Below are positions 54,202 through 64,000 of a stretch of DNA of 64,000 nt, in pieces. Position 1 is the stretch's first letter. Every line of letters starts with the position of its first letter. The position numbers were made by a program, and so were the translations under genes. The stretch comes from Oscillospiraceae bacterium (GTDB lineage Bacteria > Bacillota > Clostridia > Oscillospirales > Oscillospiraceae), in NCBI GenBank assembly GCA_015067495.1, contig SVMI01000001.1:1-64000 (forward strand). The letters are read 5' to 3'. The notes under the pieces are model-generated. The model was not told where the DNA came from and ran no database searches. It was given only the letters and a program-made list of their open reading frames with translations.

Positions 54202-57200
54202 TTACCCCATTCTGTCAAAAATCAGATGAGACTGATATCTATCCGGGTTTACATACTTCACGGAAATCAAAACAGCGTCATTGTTTTCAAGTCTGCCGTT
54301 TCTGTTGGTATCCGCCGCATCCAGCGCCAGACCGGTGAGGGTCTTCTGGCCGAGGTAATGCAGGCTGATCAGAACAGCGTCATTGTTCTCGATCTTACCG
54401 TTGCAGTTGGTATCACCGATCACCACGATTGCATACTCGGCAGTTGCCTCGCCTGCAACGTTGGAAGCGATCAGGGTGATGGTTGCGCCGGTGGGAACAA
54501 GGTCAGTGCTGATCAGAGCCAGACCATCCTTGTTGACGACCTTGATGGCAACCTTACCGTCAGCATCGCCGGGAACGGTTGTTGCTTCCAGCAGAGCTTC
54601 CAGCTGAGCCACGGTCACGCCGTTCTTATGGGTATCCAGATAGAGGATCTTGTTGTCACGGTCCACCTGATAGCTCAGGATCTTGTTGCCGATCGTCACG
54701 ATGGGATTACCGACCGTGGGCAGCGGGATCAGCTGTTCGCCACAGATGTCACACTTGCCATCGCTGTTGTTGTCAGCGCATTCGCTGAGCTTTTCCTTGC
54801 AGTAATCACAGTAGTGATCGTGATCGTAATCCGCATGGTCACCGATGGACTGGTCACAGCCGTAGTCACAGATGTGATCGAAGTTGTTGTCAACGTGGTT
54901 GCCGATAGCCTCGTCGCAGCCGTAGTCACACTTGTGATCAAAGTCGCTGTCCTCGTGGATACCGAAGTATTCATCACAGCCGTAGTCACAGATGTGGTTG
55001 TTGTTTGCGTCGACGTGCTTATCCATGCCGATCAGCTCGGAGCAGCCGTAGTCACACTTGTGATCGAAGTCGTAGTCCACGTGCTCACCGAAGGAAACGC
55101 TGCAGCCGTAGTCACAGACGTGATCGAGGTTGTTATCTCTGTGGATGCCCACAGGTGCGTCACAGACGTCGCAGAGGTGGTTTCTATTGCTGTCAACGCA
55201 GGCAGTCAGAACGACACTGCATTCGTCACAGAGGTGATCCTTGTTCTTGTCGACACACAGGCTGGTCAACGCGCCACAGATGTCACACTTGTGATCGCCG
55301 TCGCCCTCAACATCGGAGCAAAGGCTGATGGTCTCGCCGCACTCGTCACAGACGTGATCCTTGTCGTTATCCGCGCAGAGGCTGATGATCTCGCCGCAGA
55401 TGTCACAGTTGTGATCGCCGTCGCCGGCAATGTCGGTGCAGAGGCTGATCTTCTCGCCGCACTCGTCACAGAGGTGATCGCTGTCGGTATCGGCGCAGAG
55501 GTTGATGATCTTGCCGCAGACGTCACATGCGTGATCGCCGTCGCCTTCCGCATCAGCGCAGGTGCCGAGGATGATGCCACATCTGTCGCAGATGTGATCG
55601 TTGTCGCGATCCTTGTGGTCGCAGACCAGATCGTCGCCGCAGATGTCACACTTGCCGTCGTTATCAGCATCAACACAGTTGCTGATCACGGTGCCGCACT
55701 CGTCACATGCGTGGTCGTTGTTGTTATCCGCGCAGAGGCTGATGATCTTGCCGCAGATGTCACAGTTGTGATCGCCGTCACCATCGACGTCAGCGCAGAG
55801 GCTGCAAACCTCTTCACATTCGTCACAGAGGTGATCGTTGTTCTCATCGTAGCAATTTTCGATCTTCTTGCCGCAGATGTCACAGTTGTGATCCTTGTCA
55901 GCACCGTCGGTGCAGAGGCTGATGACCACGTCACACTCGTCGCAGAGGTGATCGTTATCGTTGTCAGCACAGATGCCGGTCACGATGCCGCAGATGTCAC
56001 AGTTGTGATCGCCGTCGCCGGCTGCGTCAACACAGACGCTGATGACCAGAGCGCACTCATCACAGTAGTGATCGTTGTTCAGATCCTCGCACAGACTTGC
56101 AGGCTCATTGCAGATGTCACATGCGTGATTGCCGTCGCCGGCTACATCAATACAGGTGGACAGCTGCTCGCCGCACTCGTCACAATAGTGGTTGTTGTTC
56201 AGATCCGCGCAAAGGCTGGTGATCTTACCGCAGATATCACATGCGTGGTCGCCGTCGCCAACGGTGTCGGTGCAAACGCTGATCACAGCGCCGCATTCGT
56301 CACAGAGGTGATCGTTGTCCGCGTCAGTGCTGCAGTTTTCGATCTTCTTGCCACAAATGTCGCAGAGGTGATCGTTGTCGTTATCAGCACACAGACTGAT
56401 GATCGTGCCGCACTCGTCACATTCGTGATCGTTGTCGTTGTCAGCGCACAGGCTGGTGATGGTGCCGCAGATGTCACATGCGTGATCGCCGTCATTTACT
56501 GCATCGGAGCAGACGCTCAGCTCGGCGCCGCATTCGTCACAGAGGTGATCGTTGTCGTTGTCCGCACACAGGCTGGCAGTTTCGCCGCAGATGTCGCAGA
56601 GGTGATCGCCGTCGCCGTTTGCATCGAAGCAGAGGCTGATCTCCTCGCCGCACTCGTCACAGAGGTGATCGTTGTCCTTGTCTGCGCACAGACCGGTGAT
56701 CTTGCCGCAGATGTCACATGCGTGGTCGCCGTCGTTCACTGCATCGGAGCAGAGGCTGATGACTGCGCCGCACAGATCACAGAGGTGATCGCTGTCCTTA
56801 TCAACGCAGAGGCTGATCTCTTCGCCGCACTCGTCACAGATGTGATCGCCGGTGTTGTCGAAGCAATCCTCGAGGACTGCACCACAGCCGCTGTCGCAGA
56901 AGTGGTCGCCGTCGTTTGCGGAATCCGCGTGGACATTTGCGGAGTAAACAGTGTTCTTGCCCTCCGTGCTGATGCTCAGGCAGAAGGCATCGGTGTCTGC
57001 GATCGCCACATTGTTGTCGATTGCCTTGTCAGCGGTCAGCTTTGCGTCAGCAGCGTTCAGGATGAACTTCACGCCGTCAGCGAAGGTGATGCGCTTGACA
57101 CCGACCAGATTGATCTGGGTGTTGACTTCCAGATCCTTATCAGCGGTAACACCGCCGGTAACGGTAACGGTGCTGCCGGGATTGCTGTTTGCCAGTGCAA

Positions 57201-60200
57201 AGGCTTCCGCCAGGTTATCGAAAGCACCGATCTTCGCACCGTTTGCATCGGTAACGATGACCAGATCTTCCTCGGCGAACAGACGCAGCTTGATGCTCAG
57301 CTGGCTCAGGCTCAGGTCATAGCCCACGCCGTAGCCGCCATACAGATGACGGTAATTCTCGGAGGACAGGCTGGTGCTGAAGCCAAAGTACTCGCCCAGA
57401 GCATCGGTCTTTGCGAAGGAACCCAGAGTACGGCCGCTGCCGAAGATGCTCTCCAGCAGACCGCGCTCCTTGATCACATTCAAGCCGATGCCCAGCAGGT
57501 CGATGGCGTGACCGTAGCCCATGCGGTCGTTGCCGATCTCCTCGTCAACGATGCCGTTCAGACCCAGATCCTTGACCATCTGTCCGAAGCTCTTTGCCCG
57601 GTTGTTGTTGGCAAGGGCGTCGGTGATGTTGTCGGCGGACAGCTTCTTGAAGGCAGCCTCCAGTTCAGCAGTGCCGACCTCACCGTTTTCGTAGTAGGTC
57701 TTGATCGCATCGACCAGATCGCCGCGGATGGAGGCATTGTTATGTGCCAGAACCACTGCCATCATGATCACGTAGTTGCGGTCGACCGTAAAATCAATGT
57801 CGATGGAGCCCTTGTAGGCGCCAACCAGATTGATGGTACCGTTGCTGTCCATCTGCAGATCGTCAAGATCCAGCTCGGAGTCAACGGTGATGGTCTCTGC
57901 CATTGCACCCAGCAGAGTTGCCAGCTCGTCAGTCAGACCGCCGTCGATGACCAGCGTCAGAGAACCGGTGTTTCTCTTGTCGTTGGAGGTGAGGAACATG
58001 GTCAGGTAGTCGCCGTCCTCCACATGGTCGAGTCCGACCTGCCAGGTTGCGGTCTCAACGGCGAAGGTAGCGATGACGCCATCGGTCTTCAGTGCCTGCT
58101 CCAGAGCCGCAAAGTCAGTGACCTTATCGGTGATTGCGTTGAACAGCTCTGCAAGATCCGACAGGGACGTGCAGTCCAACGCGGTGTTGACGAATCTGTT
58201 CACGCGGTTGGTGCCGGTGATCATATCGACAACGTCCTCAAAACGGATGTCGAAGATCTTGGACAGCTCGCCGCCCTCGACTCCGATGTAAAGTGCTGCG
58301 GTGTTGTAGTAGTTCAGCATCAGATCCACAGCCAGATCAATGCCCAGACTGCCGACGCTCTTCTTATTGGCGAGCTCACGCAGGCTGCTTGCATTGGTGT
58401 GCAGGGTTACCGTGACATTGTTTGCACCGTCGCTGGTAATGGTGTACAGCTTATTGCCGACCTTGCCCGCTGCGTTCTGCTCGAAGCCGTCGGGCAGGAA
58501 TGCGGACACATCGGTGGGATAGGTGCCGTCGGTAATGGTAACATTGCCGGAGATCTTACCGGTGATGCTGCCGGGCTTAACTGCGTTGTAATCGTTGTCG
58601 ACCACAACAGTCGTGTCGTTTGCAACCAGATTGCCGCTGACGGTCTTGCCGTTCAGGTCGATCATGGTGGTGCTGTTGGTGACCAGATCCTCATCCAGAT
58701 CGGTCAGCAGAACAAGGATCACAGGACCGTTCATGTTGGCGATCGCGCCGGCTGCAACTTCTTCAGCAGTCAGCAGACCAACCATGTTCGTGACGCCGTC
58801 ACCGCGGACGTCGATGAACAGTGCGACATAATTCTTGTTCAGGTTTGCAAGCTCTGCACTGATCTTGATGTCCAGACCGTATTCTCTAGAATCATCAGCA
58901 TCCGCAGGCTTGTATTCGTAGATCATGGAGGACAGCTGAATGTCGTCTGCACTGACGCCGAAGCCGGCAGCCAGCTTTGTGATCACATTCGCCTGCAGCC
59001 AGTCAACTGCTCTGTTGATGGACAGATTATCGAAGGTCAGCAGGCAGCTGCTGTCTGTGTAGGAGCGGTGTGCTTCCAGCGCATTGAACGCGGACTGCAT
59101 CTGCTTGTAGGAATTTGCGTAGGCAGACAGATCGTAATCCTTGCCGAACTTCGCCAGCGTATTCTCGAAGGTCTCGGCAGAAACATCTCCCTCGCCGATC
59201 AGCGGATCGATCAGGGCGAACAGGAAACCGAGGGCGATCTCAGCGTTCATCTGGTCGATGGTGTGGATGTTGGTCTCGCCAACCATGGTCAGTGCTGCCA
59301 GATATGCTGCATAAACCGTATCAGGCAGGTTGACGGAAGCCTCCAGCTGACCGTTCTGCAGTGCAACGTAGAACAGACCCTTGGAGATGTCCAGTGCTTT
59401 GTGGATCTTGCGCAGCATCTCGCTGTCGGACATGGTGATGTAGAAGTCAACCTCCAGATCGTCATCGGCGGAAGAGCCGAAGGACATGGTGGTTGCCAGC
59501 ACCTCGCCACCCAGAGCATTGATATTGCCGCCGGCGGCACTGATGATCTGACCCTTCAGGGGCAGGTTGATGAAGCCCTTGGAGCCGTACATATCCAGAA
59601 CTGTCTGGGTACCCAGACCGCTGTTCAGGAGCATGTCGATCATTGCCTGCAGGTGGAACTGAGGAGCGGATTCAATGCCGTTTTCATCGGTCATGGTGCC
59701 GTAGAACATATTGCCGTCCATACCGATGTAGCCGTAGCCGCTCATCAGCATGCCCATGACGAAGTTGCTCAGGTCGGTGGTCGCAGTATTGGGATTGACC
59801 TTCAGAACCAAAGAGAAGTCACGGTTGCCATGCTCGACGAGGGTAACCGCGCCGTTCATACGGTCAACATAGGTGAGCAGCTGCTCTCTGATCTTGTCGA
59901 CTTCCTCGCGCACGATGGTCAGGCTGCCGGAAGCGAACAGCGTGTCAAAGTCAGCGCCGAGGTTCACGGTGTCGCCCTGTGCGTAAGAATCGCCGCCGAT
60001 GGTGTAGTCATAGCGGAACTCGGGGTTGCTATGGCTGGGCAGGGTGAAGTAGGGATCCTCGTAGGTGACGGAGCCGATCACATCGCCGTTGCTGATGATG
60101 TCATAGCTCTTTGCATTCCAAACGAGATCGTAGGTCAGGTCAGCATCGGTCAGGTTCTTATCCATAACGTCGCCAACCTTGGGCAGATCGCCGCTGCGGA

Positions 60201-63200
60201 CGAAGTGCAGCTTATCGACACCCAGCTCTGCTTCCAGCTGTGCCAGCTGGTCGAGCATGCTCTGAATGTCGCCCGCGTTCAGTGCCTCGCCCTCGACGAA
60301 GCTGAGCTTCAGGGCTGCGGACTGTGCGCCGAACTGCACATTGACGGTGATGATCTTAACACCGACGGTTGCGGACAGAGTGGTGTTCCACTTCAGCTCG
60401 CCAACGGAGGTATAGGTGGTGGTGCCCAGCTTTGCGTAGGCATCCAGATCGGCAACCAGCTGCTTCAGAGCATTGTCGTTGGAGGTAACGATCTTGCTGT
60501 TCTTGGCAGGAATGACGGTTGCCAGCAGGTCAGTCTTAATACCCACCAGCTTATCGTGCAGTGCCTGATCCTGAGATGCAACGATGTCCATGAACTTCTC
60601 GCTGGAGGTCAGCTGTGCCATGGCATTCTGCATCTTGGTCAGCTCGTTGCGGATGGCGGTATGGTTCTTGTAGTAGTAGACCATGCCCTGTTCCTTGTAG
60701 TTGAACAGGAGGTTATACAGCGTCAGCTTACCGTTGCTGCTGCTGTTCAGGTCGTCAATGATGGTGTCCAGTGCGGGCTTTGCGGGGTCGGTTGCCAGCG
60801 CGGACTGTGCCATGGACAGATAGCCGGAGATGGTGGTATCTCTGCCATCGAGCATTGCCAGAGCATTCATGAAGGTATCCGCGGACAGGAAGTCCAGAGC
60901 CTTCTTCTGCTCGGTGTACTCGTTTGCCAGCACGGTTGCCAGATTCATGGCAGCCAAAATCTTGCTGTCGGTGGTGTTTGCGTCAGCAGCGGTGAAGCTG
61001 ATCTGATACAGAACATCCGCGATAGCGAAGTCCTTGGAGTAAGGAGCCTGATCGTTCACGAAGGTGTTCAGGTTCTCCAGAACGGCACCGTCGATGTCCT
61101 TAGTCACTGCGCTCAGAGCGATCCATGCCTTGCTGCCGATGGCATTTTCATACTTGTTGGCAGTCAGGATGTTCTCGTTGGTATTTACATTGAGCAGTGC
61201 GGCGGAGGGGAAGCGGATCTTGACGCTCTCTGCGTAAGCCAGTGCGGAGGAGCTCAGGATCTTCTTGACGGAGTCGCTGACCGAGGTAGCATTGACCACC
61301 AGGTCAAGCAGGTTGCGGTCAGTGGACTTGTCGCCCTCGGTGCAGACAATGTCGGTGTCCTTGTTCAGAGTCACGACCTGACCCTGATAGTAGTAAGTGC
61401 CGTTAACGCGGTAGGTGTACTCCTTGCCCTCGGTCTGGCAGACAGGCAGGGTCATGCGGTGACCGTACAGAACGGTCGCAGGACCGGTCATGCCGGTGTA
61501 GGACACGGAGAGGGTCTTGGGTGCGTACGTAACAACATGTGTCAGATTCTGCGTCAGCGTATCGGGCAGGTCGGTCGCGGTACGGACGAAGTTGGTTGCG
61601 TTGATCTTGTAGGAGGACCAGCTGTTCAGGGCAGCGGCTTCGCCGCCTGCAGCCTGAATGGCTTCCATGATCTGTGCCTTGGTAGCGCCTGCTTCCAGGG
61701 TGATCTTGGTGCCGGTGTAGTCGATCAGATCGTAAAGTGCGTCGGAATCAGCCAGAGCGGGATTGACGACGGAAGCCTTGTAAACAACAGAGATGGTGAA
61801 CATGCTCATGTTGTACTGGGTGTTCGCGGTTGCGATCACCAGCTCATCAGCACTCTTCAGATCCGCCTCGGTGTACAGTGCCTTGCCGATCAGCTCTTCG
61901 GCAGCGTTGGTCAGCTTCTTGAAGTTCGCGCCTGCCTTGACGTGGTTCTTAACGTTCCACTCACCGTCGTAGAAACGGTCGGCAACGGGCTGAACCGCAT
62001 AGCCGAAGTCCTCGAAGATGCCGGTCAGCATGGGCAGATAGCTCAGATACTCCTCGAGCAGGGTCTTGTAGGTTTCCAGCTCCTTCAGACCGTCAACAGC
62101 ACTGTTGACCAGAGAGATCTTCTCTTCTGCATCGACCATCTGGTCGTAGTAGTCAGCCAGCATATCGATCGCAGCCTCTGCCTGCTGCAGCAGAGCCTCG
62201 CCCTCAGCGAGCTTTGCCAGCATTGCAGGTACAGCAGACAGCACGGTGTGCAGCTCGTTCAGCAGGCCTTCGGCTTCAGCAATAGCCTTCTGTGCCTTGG
62301 CGATCTGCTCCAGCTGATTTCTCAGATCGTTTGCAGTGGCGATCTTGGACTCGTAAGCAGCCTTGTTTGCCTCAGCCTCTGCCATCTTTGCGTTGGCAGC
62401 ATTGAACTTGCTCTGCTCGTTGCGGACATAGCCGATCAGGGTGGCGATTTCGCCGCCGGCATTTGCCAGAGCATCCTCAGCAGCCTTCAGCTCCGTCTCG
62501 ATGGCAACCAGAGCAGTCTTGTCGCTCTGCAGCTCTGCACGAACAGTGGGAATGTTTTCCACACGTTTCTGAGCCTTATTCAAAGCTTCGATTGCCTTGT
62601 TGTAATCAGCCTGAGACAGCTGACCGATCTGGAGTGCCAAATCCAGCAGATCCTTTGCAGTCGTAAGATCGTCAACGCTGTTAATGGTGTAAACACCCTT
62701 CAGCTCGCTGTTGACCTTCGCCCAAACAGCCTTCTCAGCAGCACTGGGATTGCCGGTCATATAATTGATGGCGGCATTCATATCCGCAGAGCCCTGAACG
62801 GTCTTCGTATAGTAGTAGAGGCTCAGTCTGGTGTTATTGACAGTAGCGAGTCTTTCGTTCAGCTTTGTGCGAATAGCAGCAATCTTTGCATTTGCCTCAG
62901 TAACCTCATCACCTGCCAGCGTGCCCAGATAGTCAACCAAAGCATCGACGTCGGCAGAGGTGTTGAGGGATCCGTTATAAGTAATGCCGTGAGTCTGCAG
63001 CAGCAGCTCAATAGCGCCCATTGCCTTCTCAGCATTGATCTTCTCATTCTCGATGGTATGATTCTCCTCATCGATGGCATTCTGCCAGGGCAGGATCACA
63101 GCATCGATGTCGGCAGCGGAATCAACATCCTCGCCTGTATAGCCCATGCTGTCCAGGGAGGTGTTCACACCGTCCAGCAGACCCTTCAGGTCTTCCTTTG

Positions 63201-64000
63201 CGTCAGCGAGAGCAGCCTGCAGTGCTTCCACATCTGCAACCGTCTGCTCCATGCCCTCAAGACCGGTGTAGGAAACTGCGGGCAGACTCAGACCGTAGGC
63301 AGTGTTGTACTGCTCGATGGTCTTGTTCAGCGTATTCAGATTGTCAGCGAGGTAATCGTCAACAGTGTCCTCCACCGCCTGAATGTCAGCAGAACCATTG
63401 ACGGTGGGGAAGGAAATACCGTACTGGGTACCGTAAGTGCTCAGCAGGCTATTGATTTCGGCAATGCCGTCATCATAAACAGCCTGAACATTGTCCATCA
63501 GTTCCTTCAGGTCGGCAGCACTCTGGATGCCGTCAGCGGGAACCCAGCTTGCATCCAGCTCGCCGGATGCGATCTTGTCATCCAGCAGGTCGTTGGCGTC
63601 CTTCAGCGCGTTCTCATAGAACTTCTTGACAGCTTCCTGAATGGCCTCGACCTCGTAGAGGGTGTCGACCTTGCCGCTCACCTTATCGATCTTGCCGACG
63701 ACAGAGGTGATAGTGGCCATCTGGTCGTTGATTGCCTTGTAGACCTTCTTCTCCAGAGAAGGCAGGGTGCTGGTCTTCAGGACGACCATCTCAACGTAGA
63801 CATCGTTCAGACCGCCGTCAGCCAGCAGACCCTCGATATCCGCGATGTTCTGGTTCAGTGCCTCTTCCAGACCTGCTCTGTAGCTGTCATTGTACAGCAT
63901 TTCCAGATAGCTGCAGTTGTGGGTCTTCATGAAGTAGGGCAGGTCCAGCTGACCGTTCTTGTCCTGCTGTGCCTTCAGGCTCTCGGCGGCTGCCTTGGCA
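54202..64000 (-). CDS. Giant secreted protein with helical head, Cys-rich repeats and dockerin (5' end outside window)
   Basis: The frame is open from the window edge to TAA at 54202, so 3265 codons are seen and the N terminus is missing; the ATG at 63930 is internal. The first ~700 residues are helical. Then come beta-rich modules such as FTGMTGPATVLYGHRM and YRVNGTYYYQGQVV, and beta-helix-like coils (TMIDLNGKTVSG, NLVANDTTVVVDND). At 54738-56930 lie 37 HxCDxC units. The end is a type I dockerin: DTNCNGKIENNDAVLISL and ADTNRNGRLENNDAVLISV, two calcium-binding loops (about 54250-54420). The ATG of the possible cohesin-like protein is six bases after its stop. It is likely tethered through that partner and displayed outside the cell. 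Confidence 0.9.
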   Translation of the reverse strand, partial: AKAAAESLKAQQDKNGQLDLPYFMKTHNCSYLEMLYNDSYRAGLEEALNQNIADIEGLLADGGLNDVYVEMVVLKTSTLPSLEKKVYKAINDQMATITSVVGKIDKVSGKVDTLYEVEAIQEAVKKFYENALKDANDLLDDKIASGELDASWVPADGIQSAADLKELMDNVQAVYDDGIAEINSLLSTYGTQYGISFPTVNGSADIQAVEDTVDDYLADNLNTLNKTIEQYNTAYGLSLPAVSYTGLEGMEQTVADVEALQAALADAKEDLKGLLDGVNTSLDSMGYTGEDVDSAADIDAVILPWQNAIDEENHTIENEKINAEKAMGAIELLLQTHGITYNGSLNTSADVDALVDYLGTLAGDEVTEANAKIAAIRTKLNERLATVNNTRLSLYYYTKTVQGSADMNAAINYMTGNPSAAEKAVWAKVNSELKGVYTINSVDDLTTAKDLLDLALQIGQLSQADYNKAIEALNKAQKRVENIPTVRAELQSDKTALVAIETELKAAEDALANAGGEIATLIGYVRNEQSKFNAANAKMAEAEANKAAYESKIATANDLRNQLEQIAKAQKAIAEAEGLLNELHTVLSAVPAMLAKLAEGEALLQQAEAAIDMLADYYDQMVDAEEKISLVNSAVDGLKELETYKTLLEEYLSYLPMLTGIFEDFGYAVQPVADRFYDGEWNVKNHVKAGANFKKLTNAAEELIGKALYTEADLKSADELVIATANTQYNMSMFTISVVYKASVVNPALADSDALYDLIDYTGTKITLEAGATKAQIMEAIQAAGGEAAALNSWSSYKINATNFVRTATDLPDTLTQNLTHVVTYAPKTLSVSYTGMTGPATVLYGHRMTLPVCQTEGKEYTYRVNGTYYYQGQVVTLNKDTDIVCTEGDKSTDRNLLDLVVNATSVSDSVKKILSSSALAYAESVKIRFPSAALLNVNTNENILTANKYENAIGSKAWIALSAVTKDIDGAVLENLNTFVNDQAPYSKDFAIADVLYQISFTAADANTTDSKILAAMNLATVLANEYTEQKKALDFLSADTFMNALAMLDGRDTTISGYLSMAQSALATDPAKPALDTIIDDLNSSSNGKLTLYNLLFNYKEQGMVYYYKNHTAIRNELTKMQNAMAQLTSSEKFMDIVASQDQALHDKLVGIKTDLLATVIPAKNSKIVTSNDNALKQLVADLDAYAKLGTTTYTSVGELKWNTTLSATVGVKIITVNVQFGAQSAALKLSFVEGEALNAGDIQSMLDQLAQLEAELGVDKLHFVRSGDLPKVGDVMDKNLTDADLTYDLVWNAKSYDIISNGDVIGSVTYEDPYFTLPSHSNPEFRYDYTIGGDSYAQGDTVNLGADFDTLFASGSLTIVREEVDKIREQLLTYVDRMNGAVTLVEHGNRDFSLVLKVNPNTATTDLSNFVMGMLMSGYGYIGMDGNMFYGTMTDENGIESAPQFHLQAMIDMLLNSGLGTQTVLDMYGSKGFINLPLKGQIISAAGGNINALGGEVLATTMSFGSSADDDLEVDFYITMSDSEMLRKIHKALDISKGLFYVALQNGQLEASVNLPDTVYAAYLAALTMVGETNIHTIDQMNAEIALGFLFALIDPLIGEGDVSAETFENTLAKFGKDYDLSAYANSYKQMQSAFNALEAHRSYTDSSCLLTFDNLSINRAVDWLQANVITKLAAGFGVSADDIQLSSMIYEYKPADADDSREYGLDIKISAELANLNKNYVALFIDVRGDGVTNMVGLLTAEEVAAGAIANMNGPVILVLLTDLDEDLVTNSTTMIDLNGKTVSGNLVANDTTVVVDNDYNAVKPGSITGKISGNVTITDGTYPTDVSAFLPDGFEQNAAGKVGNKLYTITSDGANNVTVTLHTNASSLRELANKKSVGSLGIDLAVDLMLNYYNTAALYIGVEGGELSKIFDIRFEDVVDMITGTNRVNRFVNTALDCTSLSDLAELFNAITDKVTDFAALEQALKTDGVIATFAVETATWQVGLDHVEDGDYLTMFLTSNDKRNTGSLTLVIDGGLTDELATLLGAMAETITVDSELDLDDLQMDSNGTINLVGAYKGSIDIDFTVDRNYVIMMAVVLAHNNASIRGDLVDAIKTYYENGEVGTAELEAAFKKLSADNITDALANNNRAKSFGQMVKDLGLNGIVDEEIGNDRMGYGHAIDLLGIGLNVIKERGLLESIFGSGRTLGSFAKTDALGEYFGFSTSLSSENYRHLYGGYGVGYDLSLSQLSIKLRLFAEEDLVIVTDANGAKIGAFDNLAEAFALANSNPGSTVTVTGGVTADKDLEVNTQINLVGVKRITFADGVKFILNAADAKLTADKAIDNNVAIADTDAFCLSISTEGKNTVYSANVHADSANDGDHFCDSGCGAVLEDCFDNTGDHICDECGEEISLCVDKDSDHLCDLCGAVISLCSDAVNDGDHACDICGKITGLCADKDNDHLCDECGEEISLCFDANGDGDHLCDICGETASLCADNDNDHLCDECGAELSVCSDAVNDGDHACDICGTITSLCADNDNDHECDECGTIISLCADNDNDHLCDICGKKIENCSTDADNDHLCDECGAVISVCTDTVGDGDHACDICGKITSLCADLNNNHYCDECGEQLSTCIDVAGDGNHACDICNEPASLCEDLNNDHYCDECALVISVCVDAAGDGDHNCDICGIVTGICADNDNDHLCDECDVVISLCTDGADKDHNCDICGKKIENCYDENNDHLCDECEEVCSLCADVDGDGDHNCDICGKIISLCADNNNDHACDECGTVISNCVDADNDGKCDICGDDLVCDHKDRDNDHICDRCGIILGTCADAEGDGDHACDVCGKIINLCADTDSDHLCDECGEKISLCTDIAGDGDHNCDICGEIISLCADNDKDHVCDECGETISLCSDVEGDGDHKCDICGALTSLCVDKNKDHLCDECSVVLTACVDSNRNHLCDVCDAPVGIHRDNNLDHVCDYGCSVSFGEHVDYDFDHKCDYGCSELIGMDKHVDANNNHICDYGCDEYFGIHEDSDFDHKCDYGCDEAIGNHVDNNFDHICDYGCDQSIGDHADYDHDHYCDYCKEKLSECADNNSDGKCDICGEQLIPLPTVGNPIVTIGNKILSYQVDRDNKILYLDTHKNGVTVAQLEALLEATTVPGDADGKVAIKVVNKDGLALISTDLVPTGATITLIASNVAGEATAEYAIVVIGDTNCNGKIENNDAVLISLHYLGQKTLTGLALDAADTNRNGRLENNDAVLISVKYVNPDRYQSHLIFDRMG
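54738..56930 (-). repeat. Array of 37 Cys-rich (HxCDxC) protein repeats
   Basis: I count 37 units with the core HxCDxC or KCDxC, spaced about 18-22 residues, each ending in a further Cys and led by Asp/Asn-rich DNDNDH or DGDGDH. They mostly alternate between an HLCDEC form and an HACDIC or HNCDIC form. Five neighbouring units near the C-terminal end read CDYGC instead. The pattern resembles Ca-binding loops (Asp/Asn) joined to Cys pairs that could form disulfides or bind Zn. The DNA alternation (gatgtgatcgttgtcg, cgtgatcgccgtcg) implies duplication of two-unit blocks. Confidence 0.9.

Noticed and set aside
54738..56930. CRISPR array
   Set aside because: The repeats are in frame with a protein, vary in length and sequence, and have no unique spacers.
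54738..56930. Zinc-finger DNA-binding domains
   Set aside because: The CxxC pairs recall zinc knuckles, but the protein is exported and has a dockerin, and the Asp/Asn loops fit calcium or structural use better.
63930..64000. ATG 63930 as the start of the dockerin giant
   Set aside because: The frame stays open to the window edge, no ribosome site lies before this ATG, and no signal peptide follows it.

Overview
The window looks like a low-to-mid GC Gram-positive gut Firmicute, probably a Clostridia/Oscillospirales-type organism. The grounds are purine-rich Shine-Dalgarno sites in front of most genes, ATG/GTG/TTG starts, a CpsB/CpsCD-type (Gram-positive) tyrosine phosphorelay, LytR-CpsA-Psr and BspA-like surface proteins, SipW-type signal peptidases and a type I dockerin. 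No rRNA, tRNA, CRISPR array, transposase or integrase was seen. All 36 genes called lie on the minus strand, so the window reads from high to low coordinates. No gap between genes exceeds about 250 bases.

Region 1 (64000 to about 27500) is one long surface-biogenesis locus. It opens with a giant, 5'-truncated secreted protein ending in 37 Cys-rich repeats and a dockerin (54202..64000). Next to it is a membrane-anchored protein with a possible cohesin-like domain (52954..54195). There follow a degenerate HD-GYP/EAL protein, five or more exported proteins sharing a SipW/TasA-like N-terminal signature (50187, 47237, 46114, 40430, 37691, 30215), two SipW-type signal peptidases with cytoplasmic helical tails (45238, 39621), a membrane-anchored McrB-like AAA+ ATPase (43638) with a long coiled-coil partner (41796), two small exported proteins (37047, 35811), an LRR surface protein (28440) and a divergent Lgt-like membrane enzyme (27557). 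A strong intrinsic terminator at about 27500 closes the region. I read it as an assembly system for a multi-subunit surface fibre or sheath, probably undescribed as a unit.

Region 2 (27458 to 13276) is an exopolysaccharide/capsule operon with its own promoter. It encodes a DegT-type aminotransferase, an initiating sugar-phosphate transferase, seven glycosyltransferases, a cytidylyltransferase plus CDP-alcohol phosphatidyltransferase pair, a Wzy-like polymerase and a Wzx-like flippase. Parts are visibly more AT-rich than region 1.

Region 3 (13247 to 7877) has its own promoter. It holds the control and attachment genes: a fused Wzz/BY-kinase with two tyrosine clusters, a PHP-type tyrosine phosphatase, a small membrane-anchored exported protein, an LCP ligase and a nucleotidyltransferase-like protein.

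Region 4 (7756 to 1) is a promoter and the first 2558 residues of a giant secreted heparinase II/III-like protein. It carries nine jelly-roll-like modules and the same kind of Cys-rich repeats as the dockerin protein at the other end. Together the genes make and export a polysaccharide, attach it to the wall, assemble a protein fibre or scaffold on the same surface, and display a polysaccharide lyase-like giant.
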